A stretch of DNA of 64,000 nucleotides from Raphanus sativus (Eukaryota; Streptophyta; Magnoliopsida; Brassicales; Brassicaceae): contig NC_079511.1 of the NCBI RefSeq assembly GCF_000801105.2, forward strand, positions 16,453,792 to 16,517,791. The letters run 5' to 3'. The notes under the pieces are model-generated. The model saw only the letters and a program-made list of their open reading frames with translations. It searched no databases and had not been told where the DNA came from. Of this stretch, positions 44,019 through 54,538 are shown piece after piece; positions within the stretch are counted from its first letter, which is position 1, and every line of letters begins with the position of its first letter. A program made the position numbers and the translations under genes.

Positions 44019-44533
44019 CTCCTCAAGCAATTATTTAAGAAACAAAGCTTAACAATTCTAGAAAAGATCAGAGATGAATACAAGCATAAACCCAAGTGAA
44101 TCAGAGATTTATAGATGAGACGGCGAGGGCGATACGGTGAGAGAGAGCTTCAAGCTCATTTCAGGGCGAGAGAGACGATGAGGAAGAGACGGCGAGAGAT
44201 ACGGCGAGGGAGAGCTTCAAGCTCCTTTCATGGCGAGAGAGAAATGAGTTTCGAGAGTGACACAAAGATCGAGAGAGTTGCTCCAGCCAGATGATTTAGG
44301 TTTGTAATATTTGAAAACCATAAAAGGTAATATCGACATTTTATCATTTTAACTGAACCTGCTCCAGCCAGATGATTCGGTTCGGCTCAGTCGACTGGTT
44401 TTTAAAATTAAACCTAAATTTTCAAAAGTCATCCAACTGATCCATTTGAATGAGTTGTATTTTTTCCGTCTAAATGAACAAAACTCTTATTTCCATCCAA
44501 ATGGCTCATTTGTATGGAGAAACAAACAATCCC
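44019..44533. other. Right part of the outer DNA element
   Basis: Contains a direct duplication of ~75 bp (about 44118-44260, 'agacggcgagRgMgatacggYgagRgagagcttcaagctc'). Then subterminal 'catttgRatga' words and the right terminal repeat. Confidence 0.5.
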
Positions 44534-44642
44534 ACTATTTCATTCTGCGCACAGCGCAGGTTACTACCTAGTGGTATATAAAAGAGAATTTGTATTCGAC
44601 ACCTAATTGGACTTCGATAAACATTAGACAAACTAAGAGTTA

Positions 44643-44868
44643 TGTTGTAAAATAAAGGGGAAAAGGATTATTTTATTCATAACATAAGATCCCTTTATAT
44701 AGGCAATTACACTGTCATAGTAATATAGAAATAGTACAAATTCTAAGTATAAAGGAAAAAAGAAAACTACTCCAAGACTAATATGGAAAACATCTAAGCC
44801 GGCTAGACTAAACCAAACCAGCCGGTTATTACATCCATAAATCAAATGGTTTATAACACTCTCTCTTG
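44643..44868 (-). repeat. Copia 3' LTR
   Basis: 226 bp, TGTTGT...TATAACA on the plus strand. Confidence 0.88.
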
Positions 44869-45429
44869 GATGTCATAACTATCTAGAGCTATACATTTTA
44901 CCAATATTAGTGTTGCCTCATTAAAACATTACCAGTAAAACTCAATTGGGACAAAACCAGGTGATGGAAAAAGAGTACAACATGTATCACTCCCCCTGAT
45001 TTGTACCTCCGTGCATGTTCTTCAAGTTGGCGTATGGACGATCTGATAGTTTAGCTTCATGGGCGCCAAGTCTTGAATTGGTCCTTTAATTGGCACGTCC
45101 CAAACTGATATATAAGTTTCATGGACGTGGAGTTGGTGTAGACATGGTGAAAAAGTCGGCTGACATATCATATGACTGAACTTGTAGTACTTTGAGCTTA
45201 TTCATCATTTTCCAAACGTGTATAACTTGTTTGAGATCTTGTATGGATCAAATGTTATAACCTGCATTATTTATCAAAACCAAACAAACTTCTTTTTGGG
45301 TTTGGTTAGTATAAATCAATCTCAAACATTTAGTTCCTTTTGAAGGTAACATAGGATGTGTTTTAACATCATTCTAGTGCCTCATGGTCGGATTAAACTG
45401 AACTTTAGACAGTGGATTACAACTAGACT

Positions 45430-45760
45430 CATGTCAAGACGTGTATGACATGACAAAGGTATGTCCGGACGTGCAATGCTCTAATGGCACTTAAGCGAGG
45501 CCTTTCCCGGACCAAGGACATCTTCTTTGTCCTACTTGGGACCAAAGGATCTGTGACCAAGGACATCTTCCATGTCCTTCTTAGGACCAGATGGGTCTGA
45601 GTCCAAGCCAACAAGACCTCACGACCATGGGACTTACAATGGGTTTGTGTCCGGACCATGGAACAACTTTCTTGTCCTTCTTTCGACCAAATGGGTCTAT
45701 GTCCGGACCAAGGGACTTTATGAGACGTGGGACTACTTAATGGTCCATGCTAAAACATTT
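45430..45760 (-). repeat. Repeated 'ggaccaa..gggtctgtgtcc' block in copia pol
   Basis: About four imperfect units of 60-70 bp, each with '(c/t)ttct(t/a)tccttctt(a/t)(g/c)gacca(g/a)atgggtctRtgtcc' or its shorter form, within the RT-RNase H region. They read as tandem expansion in a dead element. Confidence 0.5.
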
Positions 45761-47222
45761 TAGGACCTTTAGATGCACAAGGATTCCATCCCTTTTAAGA
45801 TGTTCAATTTGTAGCCTAAACAAAACTTTGTTTGTCCCGAATTTTTCATTCTTTCTTTAGATATCTCTCGAGAGGTTCCTAGGATATTTTAGATCATTAA
45901 CATATACTTGTACTTTTTAGTTCTCGAGAACTTGTTGCATTTGGAAACTCAATACCCTCTGGGACTTTCATATATATATATATATATATTCATTATCCAG
46001 TGGACTTATATAAGTAGGCGGTTTTTACATCCATGAACCGCAAGTATAAGTTTCTTTCTTATGTGCCAGACTTATCTAGGAATCTCAATGTTTGTTGCAT
46101 CCACCACAAGGAGCATATCTCCTTATAATTGATTCCTGATCTTTGTGAGAATCCTTGTGCATATGACCAGCCTTATATCATGCATATGGTCGTGCCTTAT
46201 ATCAAGCATATCTCGCCATTTTCATTTCTTTCACAAAGATTTATTTCTGTCCAACTGGTTTAACATCTAGAGGTGTCCGAACTTATGGGACCAATCCTCT
46301 CTTTTCTTAATAAGTTTAACTCCACGTCTTCTTTCCATATGATCTTATTCTTATTGTTGAGTGCACTCATATATAGACGTGGGTTCATGATCCTCATTCA
46401 TTTCATAATCTCAAGTGGTACATTTCATGCATAGTATTAGTATATCATTGATGTCGAGTACTCTTTTATTCCATTGTGTCCTAGACATGACTTAACTTAT
46501 TGAGGTTTCATTATGACCTTCAGTACTCTGATGCTAGGCGTCCCAAGCATCATTCTAGGCACCTTAGGTACAACCTCATGGCCATGGCTTTTAAGTTTGT
46601 ACATCTTATGATTGGTTATGTCTAGGAGTCCCTCATCCACGGATTAGCACCTTTCTTTAATATCCGAGGGATCTTATCTTCAGAACTCATTGGTCTATCA
46701 TATCTTAGACTCAGTACAACTTGATTGTGTTCTCTTGAACATCAATTCGAATTTGGTACATTCATAGCTGGTATAGATGACTTAGTCATTATATTTGGGT
46801 CTGCATTGGAATCTGGAAATTTGTTTAAGCTAGCTTTTGTATAATCTTTTTGGACTTCTAGATCTCACTCTAGAGTCCGAGGATCTTGCCAATATAAGCA
46901 TATTTGATTCCATGTAATTTTCTTTTACCCAGCTAATTCTTTTCTCCCCTTAATGTTGGATGTTCGGATTCACTGAAGTGACTATCTGTGTACCTGGCCT
47001 TTAAATCAAATCATCTGTGGTTTGCTCAAGGTACTTAGAAACGTGGGGAAATCATATTAAGTCATATCCAACATATATTCACATCCTCCCATCTTATATC
47101 TCTGTGGTGGAGATATTGGATTCATAAACGGCACATCCATATATGTTAAGATGGGATATGTTATGTCTGGCTCTTGACCCGTTAGTACTTGGGATGGGGT
47201 ATCTATGTTCACTTAGATCCTT

Positions 47223-47680
47223 GTGTATGTCCATGTGCCAAGGAGTGTTTTATACTTACCCCCATGGACATACCATACTTAATAAATGATCTGGGATGTG
47301 AACATATCAAGACATATAGTCTTTTAGGCGATTTAAAGGAACTCTTTTCCTTTGCCATTAGTTTCATCTATGTTTACTTCTGTCTTTGTCCATTATTTGT
47401 GTATGTCCACGTCCATATTTCTGCCATTGGATGTTTTTATACTTACCCCCATGGACATGTAGTGGTTATTAAACATTTGGTACGTGAACTCTTTGACATA
47501 TAGTCATTTGGACGTTTTGAAGTAACATATTTCTTTTGCCTCTTGTTTCATCCGGATGAGGATTGTCTATCTTTATTTCTTGTGGACTCATTGACACATC
47601 CATATTGTGTATGTCCATGTGTCATGGAGTGCTTAACACTTACCCCTATGGACATATCATATTTATCGAACGCTTGGATG
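47223..47680 (-). repeat. Triplication of an integrase segment in the copia element
   Basis: Three copies at about 47223-47278, 47399-47465 and 47607-47660, spaced 176 and 208 bp. Each begins 'gtgtatgtccatg' and contains 'acttacccccatggacat'. On the minus strand each encodes a form of 'MSMGVSIKHS.AHGHTQ', the copia integrase motif around its third catalytic region. The full repeat unit covers about 180-210 bp. Confidence 0.7.
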
Positions 47681-48327
47681 TGAACTCATTAGCTTTTATC
47701 AAGACATGTTGTATTTGCCACTTTTTTATTTCTTTGGGCGATTTCTCTTAAAGAAATTCGTTGTTCTCTTTTGCCCACGGTTTCAATATGAAACCATCCA
47801 TTATTTTATTTAGACAAATGAGTATTGTACCACAGTCTCTGATGGTACACGGCCTCTATGTGAATACAATGCACACAGCTTCTATTAAGGATACAATGCA
47901 CCATCTATTTCTAGATGTGTATCTTTGAGCCCATAGGATATAAGTTTGGCCGTGGCATTTTTTCTTAAGATGTTGTGGCTTGATCCACTATACACCATAA
48001 TGATATTCACAAAAATGGACGTTTTGTTTTAGAGATAAAATCTTTCATTCATTCAAAGATAGCAAACAAGGAAATGAAACAAGTTCAAAAGGAAAACGAG
48101 AGATCATGAAAACTAAGTAAAGATACAAAGTGTTTTGATGTCGAATCAACTCGACTCATTAGGCAATCTGAAGTTTCAAACTCCATAAGATCGTTTTTCT
48201 TTTCATACTCCATTGGATCATTTTTTTTTTCTTATGATCCATCCAATCATCTTTGTCTTGATCCATAAGATCATTTTTATAAACCATATGACCCTTTTTT
48301 CTTTTAGACTTTCTTGATAGAGCTCAA

Positions 48328-48985
48328 TTAGATGATTGGGAGTTCTACATGTCTTAGCCCAATGGCTACTCGTTCCACACGTATAGCACACTGACTTGGA
48401 TGTGCCTCTTCTAAGTCCAGAATTGGACTGATGGTCACGTCCATAAGGGTTCCATCTTGAACCCCGGCCATGGTTTCTTCTACCACGGCCTTGTCCATGC
48501 CATCTGCCACGTTCATAACTTCTTTGGCTATCATGGACATGGTTGGTTTCTTTATTGCCTTTTTGGCTAGGTGTGTATTAGGTAATGGAGTTGATCCCGG
48601 AGATCTCATTTCACTATCTTTTATTAGCAACTCATCGTTTTCCTCAGCTTGCAATAAACATGATATGAGAGATGCATAAATAGTGAAGCCCTTTTCACAG
48701 TATCGTTGTTGTAACAACATATTGGTGGAGTGAAAGGTGGAGAATGTCTTCTCCAACATATCTTTATCATTCACTTCCTCACCACATAGTTTCATTTCGA
48801 AAAACTATCTTAGGTAGGGCCGAGTTATACTCGTCCACAGACTTATAGTCATGGATTCTGAGATTCCTCCAATCATATAGAGCCTTTGGAAGCATCACCA
48901 TTCTTTGGTGATCAGATCTAATATTTAGCTCTTTCCAAAGCTCTAAGGGATCAACGGTTAGATATTGATTATTTATATTCGACAT
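48328..48985 (-). pseudogene. Copia Gag, broken
   Basis: Two minus-strand frames (48985-48779 and 48795-48328). 'ALYDWRNLRIHDYKSVDEYNSAL' and 'EKTFSTFHSTNMLLQQRY' are the usual plant copia gag phrases. A CCHC zinc knuckle is present in the next frame at about 48340-48400 (C..C....H....C, 'HWAKTC' region), so a frameshift cuts it off. The ORF does not reach protease. About 1.5 kb of non-coding leader precede it (48986-50529). Confidence 0.78.
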
Positions 48986-50529
48986 CTGAAAACATGTTTT
49001 TTACAAGTTAGATCTTTGGAAGATGTTCTGAGGAACAAGTTTTAGATTGTCCAGAAATTCATCAGGTCGGTTAATGGTCGAGTGGTGCATCCGGACATCT
49101 TGTACGAATGGTTAGCATTGTGTCCGGTTCTTAGAACATGGACCCGGACGTGTATAAGGGTATACATCCGGCTCTTAGGGTATAAGAGATAGGGTTAGAA
49201 CCGGATGATGGATTGAGTAATTTAGGGAGTGTGTCTGGTTGTTAGAAACAAGACCGGTCGAGCCATTTTGGCTTAGTTGAATTTTGCATCCGGACCATAT
49301 GTCCGAATGGGTGATCAAAGGTTTCTGTTTTCAAGTAAGTTTAGGCAATGATCATAAAACTCAATCGACCCATACCCTTATAACTATCGACCATGTATAA
49401 AGCAATGCTAACAATCCTAGATACTCAATCAATTCTAATCAACCTAATAATGTGATTTATCGAGATTTCTTTTCAAAGATTTTAACAAGTTGATTGAATT
49501 TATAAAAACAATATGAACTCGAAATATCAATCTTAGCAATCGGATTTAATCGGTTTCAATTTTCAAGTATGCGATTTTATCAATTCTAATTCAAATTGGT
49601 TTCTAAACAATTGATAATCAATCAATCTATCAACTTAATCTTTTCAATATGACCGAATCAAAACAATCAAACAATTTCAAACAGATGCAAAACAATTTTT
49701 TTATTTTAGGGTTTTAGAATCAGTTTTACATGATATGCGGATTGCATATATGTGGTTTTAGGGTTTGATGTTTTAGGGATTTTGATGTGATTATAGATCA
49801 AGGGAGTTTTAAGCACACAATATGATCATTGGATCATAGGTTTTGAGCAAAAACCGATTAGGGTTGATTTTAATTGATCAAATCAATCTCGATTTAGGAA
49901 AGAAGAATTCATGCTTATAGCAACTTAGCAACCATTGATCTATCAACCTAAATAAGCAATCGATCTAATCCAAAACCTAGTTCCTTATTAATTAGGGTTT
50001 GATCGAAATAATATGAGCTTTGATTTACTCAATGGGGATTTGATCTATTATCCTAGATTAGGGTTTATCAATTCATGATTTTTATGGTTCAAATCCTTAT
50101 CAAGCAATTGTATTCGATGTAGGTTCTCTTTTAGGATTTTGAATTACCTTAACCTCAAGTAGGGTTGAATGGACCACCGAAAGAGAAGAACCGCGAGTTG
50201 ATTGTGGCTGAAGTCGCGAGCTGGAACGAGCTTGAGATCGTCGGTCGCGAAGGGAATCGGATTTGGTTTCCAAAGCAAATCAATGCGCACTGTATATGTG
50301 CGTGAGGGCCCGTCGGTGGTCAGATCGACAAGAGGTTTGCACTGACGGATTTGTCTCGGCGAGGGCTTCAATTTGATATCTTGATCATTTTTTGGGTTCT
50401 CACGGTTTGAGAGAACGACCTCTTTGTAGTTCCAATGTGATTTCTTTTTTGTTTAGGGTTTAATAATTTTTGGGTAAATTGAAGAATATTTCGTGGGGCT
50501 TAGGGCTAGAGGCTATCGTGCTGATAACG
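48986..50529. other. Copia 5' leader region
   Basis: Between the 5' LTR and gag. A/T-rich with repeated 'tcaat' words; no open frame of note. Confidence 0.45.
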
Positions 50530-50773
50530 TGTTGTAAAATAAAGGGAAAAAGTATTACTTTATTCATAACATAAGATCCCTTTATGTCGACCAAAAAAAA
50601 AAGATCCCTTTATATAGGAATTTACACTGTCATAATAATATGAAAATAGTACAAATCCTAAATATAAAGAAAAAATGAAAACTACTCCAAAACTAATATA
50701 GAAAACATCTAAGCCGGCTAAATTAAACCAAACCAGCCGGTTATTACATCCATAAATCAAATGGTTTATAAAA
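50530..50773 (-). repeat. Copia 5' LTR with a small internal insertion
   Basis: 244 bp. Relative to its partner it has an extra ~26-bp segment (about 50584-50610) consisting of 'gtcgacc', an A-run and a second 'agatccctttat'. The terminal CA has mutated to AA. Confidence 0.85.
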
Positions 50774-50778
50774 AGTTA

Positions 50779-52215
50779 ATTATTGTTAGAGCACCTATAT
50801 ATATATATTAGTCTTTAGTTGTGAGTCTCTAAAAACTACGGAAAGCTCAACCGAATTTAAATTTGTTTTCATAATTTAAACTAAATATGTTAGCTCTTGG
50901 TTAAATAGTACTATATAGAAAATTAAATTCAAATTTAGAATAATACCAATGAACAATAACTTAGACATTAAAAATTAATAGTTCTAAAATTTGGATTAAT
51001 ACAATAAACCCACACTATCATTGTACATAAAAACAATGCAATATCTCACAATCTCTACAACGCAAATTTATAATGATATTAAATATGAAAAAACTGGTCC
51101 GAACCAAAGATGAACACAATCCCGTAAGTTTAAAAACAAGTTTTATAAATATAATTGATAAAATGTCAATGAAATAAAAAAATCATTTGATAAATATATT
51201 TAATAAATGAAGTTTATCAAATATACTATCAAATTTGAAAATGCACTATTCATCTTCTTTAAATTTTGAAAAATTAAAATAAAATGATAATAGGTTAATG
51301 AAATGATTTTACATCAATCGGACCCTACATATAAACAGATAATTAAAAGATGACATTAAATATCCTAAAATGATTAATACGAACACATTTAATTATCAAC
51401 AGATTTTTTTTTTAAAGATCGGAAATAGCCTTGAGTACTAGTTTATGTTTTCTTTTAGCTTTCTTAACATTTCTTGACAAGAGCACATTATTAATCATCA
51501 TAAGTGTTGGATATAAACGAGAAATGAGTAGGGGAAACTAATTTAACCTGTTAGCAAATCTCTAAGAGCTTCTAAGTTACCAAAAGACAATGAAAAACAT
51601 ATGAACACAACAAGCTCATCTCTGGTCTTTGGTAAAAGGTCATTTAAACCAAAGGCACGGTTCACGCTTGCTTGACAGGTTATTTTCCAAGATCTCTGAA
51701 TACTTTTGGCTGTTTCTGTGCATTCTCTCCCATTGTGAATCTTATGACTGCAATTATTAACCATTCTCCTTCGTAACTCCTTTTTTGGTCCCACGTCATA
51801 TATACCTTATCTATACGCATAAATTTATCTCTCTATGCATACCTACAATCAATGCTTCTAAGTTCTAATTTGTAATTATACATGTTCATCCATGGCTTAT
51901 AATATGATTCTGAAATCCACCCGACGCAGTAATATGAATATTTCAGAGTTATCATCAAGTCTTTTTGATATTCGAGAAGTTTCGGACCGGATCCTGCAAT
52001 CTTTCTAGGTTTTAAAACCATGTAATATTAATTATACTATAAAATGAAATAAGTGCACAACCATATCTCAGGACTTTTGCTACATTTCAACGTTCTTTGA
52101 TACAAGCAAATTCAAATAAGCAAATTGAATGCAAATGATAGCGAACAGATTCGTCGACATTACTACACGAATAAACTTTTTTTTAGTAGAAAAGTATCAT
52201 AAAATCGACGAGAAT
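50779..52215. other. Intergenic DNA upstream of EPF2
   Basis: A/T-rich with a few short minus ORFs (51794-51543, 52021-51833) that I could not identify. It probably contains the distal EPF2 promoter. Confidence 0.45.
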
Positions 52216-52235
52216 CATGTGACCTCCATCAGGTG
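52216..52235 (+). promoter_or_regulatory. Two E-box motifs in the EPF2 promoter
   Basis: CATGTG (52216-52221) and CAGGTG (52230-52235), 14 bp apart, about 70 bp before the TATA box. Arabidopsis EPF2 is a target of the bHLH regulator SPEECHLESS, which binds E-boxes; that these are its sites is inferred. Confidence 0.4.
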
Positions 52236-52298
52236 CACGTACGTCCTTTTCATTTATTGCTGTAACAAATACCAAAATTTCTCATCTTTCCCCCAACT

Positions 52299-52306
52299 AT
52301 ATAAAT
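52299..52306 (+). promoter_or_regulatory. EPF2 TATA box
   Basis: TATAAATA in an AC-rich context, about 150 bp before the start codon, leaving a 5' UTR of about 125 nt. Confidence 0.65.
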
Positions 52307-52455
52307 AGACTTCATAGACATATATCACTTGCACTTAGATTATTCATCCTTCATTACACTACGCACGTTGTACTGTCTTCTGCTTTCATCTTTTGAAGAT
52401 TCTCTTTAAAACCTCTGTTTTATCCAAATTCAATCTTGTGGAGACAAAAAAAAAC

Positions 52456-53541
52456 ATGAAGAAATTTCTCCGCACGTTAGTATTTGGCCTCGTCCTAGTC
52501 TTCGCCGCGTGTTCTTTGGTCGTTAACTGCATTCGCACGCCGCCACTAAGTCCGTCACATCAATATCTCACCCTTTTCTTTTCTTTTTATATATATTTAT
52601 TGGTTAATAATTTGTTCCTACAATAAAGTAACCTTTTTGGGGGTCAGAGCTCATATAATATAACTAGCACTTCATTTTATGCCTTTATAGAAACTACGGT
52701 CAATGGCGGAGAGAATAAAAACTCCGAGATGGGACGAACTCAAACGCACCACAAGGTTGGTCAAGTCTCGCACGGTGCACTACTCTCATTTTTCTTTGAC
52801 TACCCTCAAACTTTTTTCTAGTAATATATCATTTCTTGAAATACATGTATATGATAAAAACAAAATGTAATTTTGGATTGTTTAACGAAATATGTCATAG
52901 TTGTTTTTAAAAAGTTAATTAAGTTATCTAAAACTAAACCCTGAAACCCAAAAATTTAAAGCCATAACCAGCAAATAACAGACTATAAATTCTCTAAAAC
53001 GTCAATTGAAATTCATAATTGTTTTTTTCATAAAGTTAAAGAACTTAGACGCTTCTTTAAATTATAGACCTTTAAAACTTAATTTTTATCTTACTTTTAA
53101 ACATTTTTAGCCTTTTTCTCAATGGCTCCTTTTGATTTTTATTTGCTTGTTCCCACAAGTTTTTGATATTAAATCTGTGGTTTAATAGTTTAAATATCAT
53201 ATTTCAGATATATACTTTTGTCCTCTTTCTTGTGCTCAACACTTTGATCTCTTTTTAACATTTAAACCAAAATAAACTCTTTGACCTCTTAACTATTTGA
53301 CTTTGGAACTTATTACTGTAATTATTTTATGGCGGAAAAGGAAATAAAGGAAAAAAGAGGGGTCGAAATGGAAATGTATCCGACAGGATCGAGTTTGCCG
53401 GACTGTTCCTACGCATGTGGCGCATGCTCGCCGTGTAAACGCGTGATGGTCAGCTTTCAGTGTTCCGTCGCCGAATCATGCAGCGTCATCTACAGATGCA
53501 CTTGCAGAGGAAAATACTATCACGTACCATCTAGGGCTTGA
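52456..53541 (+). CDS. EPF2: EPIDERMAL PATTERNING FACTOR 2-like secreted peptide, three exons, intact
   Basis: Exons 52456-52549, 52691-52755 and 53341-53541 join in frame (94+65+201 nt) into 119 residues, with GT..AG introns. Arabidopsis EPF2 has 120 residues. Residues 1-24 are a signal peptide (basic start then a LVFGLVLVFAACSLVV core). A short propeptide 'CIRTPPLKTTVNGGE...THHK' follows, then the mature region with eight cysteines ('LPDCSYACGACSPCKRVM', 'SVAESCSVIYRCTCRG', end 'YHVPSRA'). EPF2 is secreted by early stomatal-lineage cells and signals through ERECTA-family receptors and TMM to limit asymmetric entry divisions. The start ATG 52456 lies after an A-run; the track reads upstream only through a TTG. 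No defect seen, so it is probably functional. Confidence 0.93.
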
Positions 53542-53834
53542 ATCTCTGCCGTTTATCCTTTTTCTTGTGTATGTGAAAAATATCGGCAAAACTATCTACA
53601 AGTATTTTTGTACAATTTTGTTGGAAATTTTTTATTACGATATGGGCTATCCTACAACTAGTAAGGCCTTTTCAATGCGCGTCATGACACGACCGAATCA
53701 GATGCTTGACGCAAAGTCAAAGGTTTTGGCCTGTTTTTTTCCGGACTGCAAGATGTTTTTTTTTCTTCTCGCATCAAGTAGCATAGATATTTTAGGGAAT
53801 TTGCATTCAATAACCAAACAAAAACCCGTTAATA
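53542..53834. other. EPF2 3' flank
   Basis: About 290 bp between the EPF2 stop and the foldback element, A/T-rich; the 97-aa ORF across it has no domain. It probably includes the 3' UTR and polyadenylation site. Confidence 0.4.
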
Positions 53835-54536
53835 ATTCTTGGGTTCACTTCCTAGGGTGAACCTAGGTTCACCCACCAATAGGAGTTCATCATTTTATAT
53901 TTAATATCTTTTAAAATGAAAATAAAATATTGTCAAGTTATATTATTATTATTTAATTAAAAAATAAAAGCACAAAAATTAAAATAAAAAATAATAGTAG
54001 TTGAAAAAAAAAACTTTTTTAATACCATCAGCAAAATGCTAAATCCTAAACCATTAATCCTAAACCCTAAACCATTAGGTAAATCATAAACCATAAACCA
54101 TTGGGTAAACTCTAAACCTTTGGACAAATTCTAAATTTTTGATCTTTTAAAAATAATTTTAATTAGTACCTTCAGCAAAACACTAAACCCTAAACCCTAA
54201 GCCCTAAATACTATACCCTAAACCCCTGGATAAATCTTAAACCCTTGGATAAATCATAAACCTTAGAATTTAAGATTTATCCAAGGGTTTAAGATTTACC
54301 CAAGGGTTTAGGATATAGCATTTAGGGTTTAGTATTTAGGGTTTAGTGTTTTGTCGATGGCATTAAAATTATTTTAAAATTTTTTTTTTGTTTCCAACTA
54401 ATATTATTTTTTATTTATTCTTATCTTTTAATTTTAAAAATATGACAATATTTTGTTTCCTTTTTTGAATACAAAATGGTGAACTCCTATTGGTGGGTGA
54501 ACCTAGAGGTTCACCCTAGGGAGTGAATCCAAGAAT
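53835..54536. mobile_element. 702-bp foldback MITE with telomere-like core, TSD TA
   Basis: Left end ATTCTTGGGTTCACTTCC and reverse complement of right end ATTCTTGGATTCACTCCC; TA on both sides (53833-53834 and 54537-54538). Arms fold on each other over nearly the whole length: 'agggtgaacctaggttcacccaccaataggagttca' pairs with the right arm, and inner parts (54030-54240 and 54265-54360) consist of 'aaaccctaaa' and 'tttagggttt' tracts with 'ataaacccttgg' repeats. The hinge is at about 54260. No coding capacity. Such telomere-like foldbacks are not chromosome ends. Confidence 0.82.
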
Positions 54537-54538
54537 TA

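Larger units (their letters stand above)
22684..44533. mobile_element. DNA transposon remnant whose ends enclose all nested retroelements of 24-44 kb
   Basis: The left end GGAGCTGTTCGTTTCTCCA (22684-22702) matches the reverse complement of the right end GGGATTGTTTGTTTCTCCA (44515-44533). ACT flanks both sides (22681-22683 and 44534-44536), a possible 3-bp duplication that would fit a PIF/Harbinger-like element. Both subterminal zones have repeated 'catttggatgag / ccatccaaatg' words. Removing the three retroelements leaves an element of under 2 kb with no recognisable transposase: 22684-23978, 40086-40207 and 44014-44533. The superfamily is uncertain. Confidence 0.6.
44869..48327 (-). pseudogene. 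Copia pol remnant (integrase, RT, RNase H)
   Basis: Translated in pieces on the minus strand. The integrase region around 47170-46800 keeps words like 'PPQRYKMGGCEYMLDMT' and 'ITWNQ..LYWQDPRT' that parallel copia integrase. The RT region 46265-45985 keeps 'KPVGQK.IFV', 'YKAR', 'DSHKDQESI', 'ISLA' and 'SPLDNE', equivalents of the standard '[39 protein letters not shown]' order (quoted as a pattern only). Stops and frameshifts are everywhere, so it is long dead. The C-terminal third (45400-45800) contains a rearranged, repeated segment. Confidence 0.7.
44643..50773 (-). mobile_element. Degraded Ty1/copia element, minus orientation, TSD AGTTA
   Basis: LTRs at 44643-44868 (226 bp) and 50530-50773 (244 bp) start TGTTGTAAAATAAAGG. 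AGTTA flanks both sides (44638-44642 and 50774-50778). Next to the right (5') LTR, on the minus strand, lies CGTTATCAGCACGATAGCC, a primer binding site like that of many plant copia elements. Before the left LTR there is a purine tract (CCAAGAGAGAG). Gag is readable at 48985-48328; pol can be followed only in scattered frames with many stops. Confidence 0.88.

Noticed and set aside
47189..47751. Plus-strand ORFs in the copia element
   Set aside because: They are antisense readings of the triplicated integrase segment.
51543..52021. Two short minus ORFs upstream of EPF2
   Set aside because: The LPKTRDELVVFI phrase faintly recalls an F-box, but there is too little to support a gene.
54030..54360. 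Interstitial telomere or ancient chromosome end
   Set aside because: Telomere-like words are irregular, occur in both orientations and lie in the arms of a foldback MITE.
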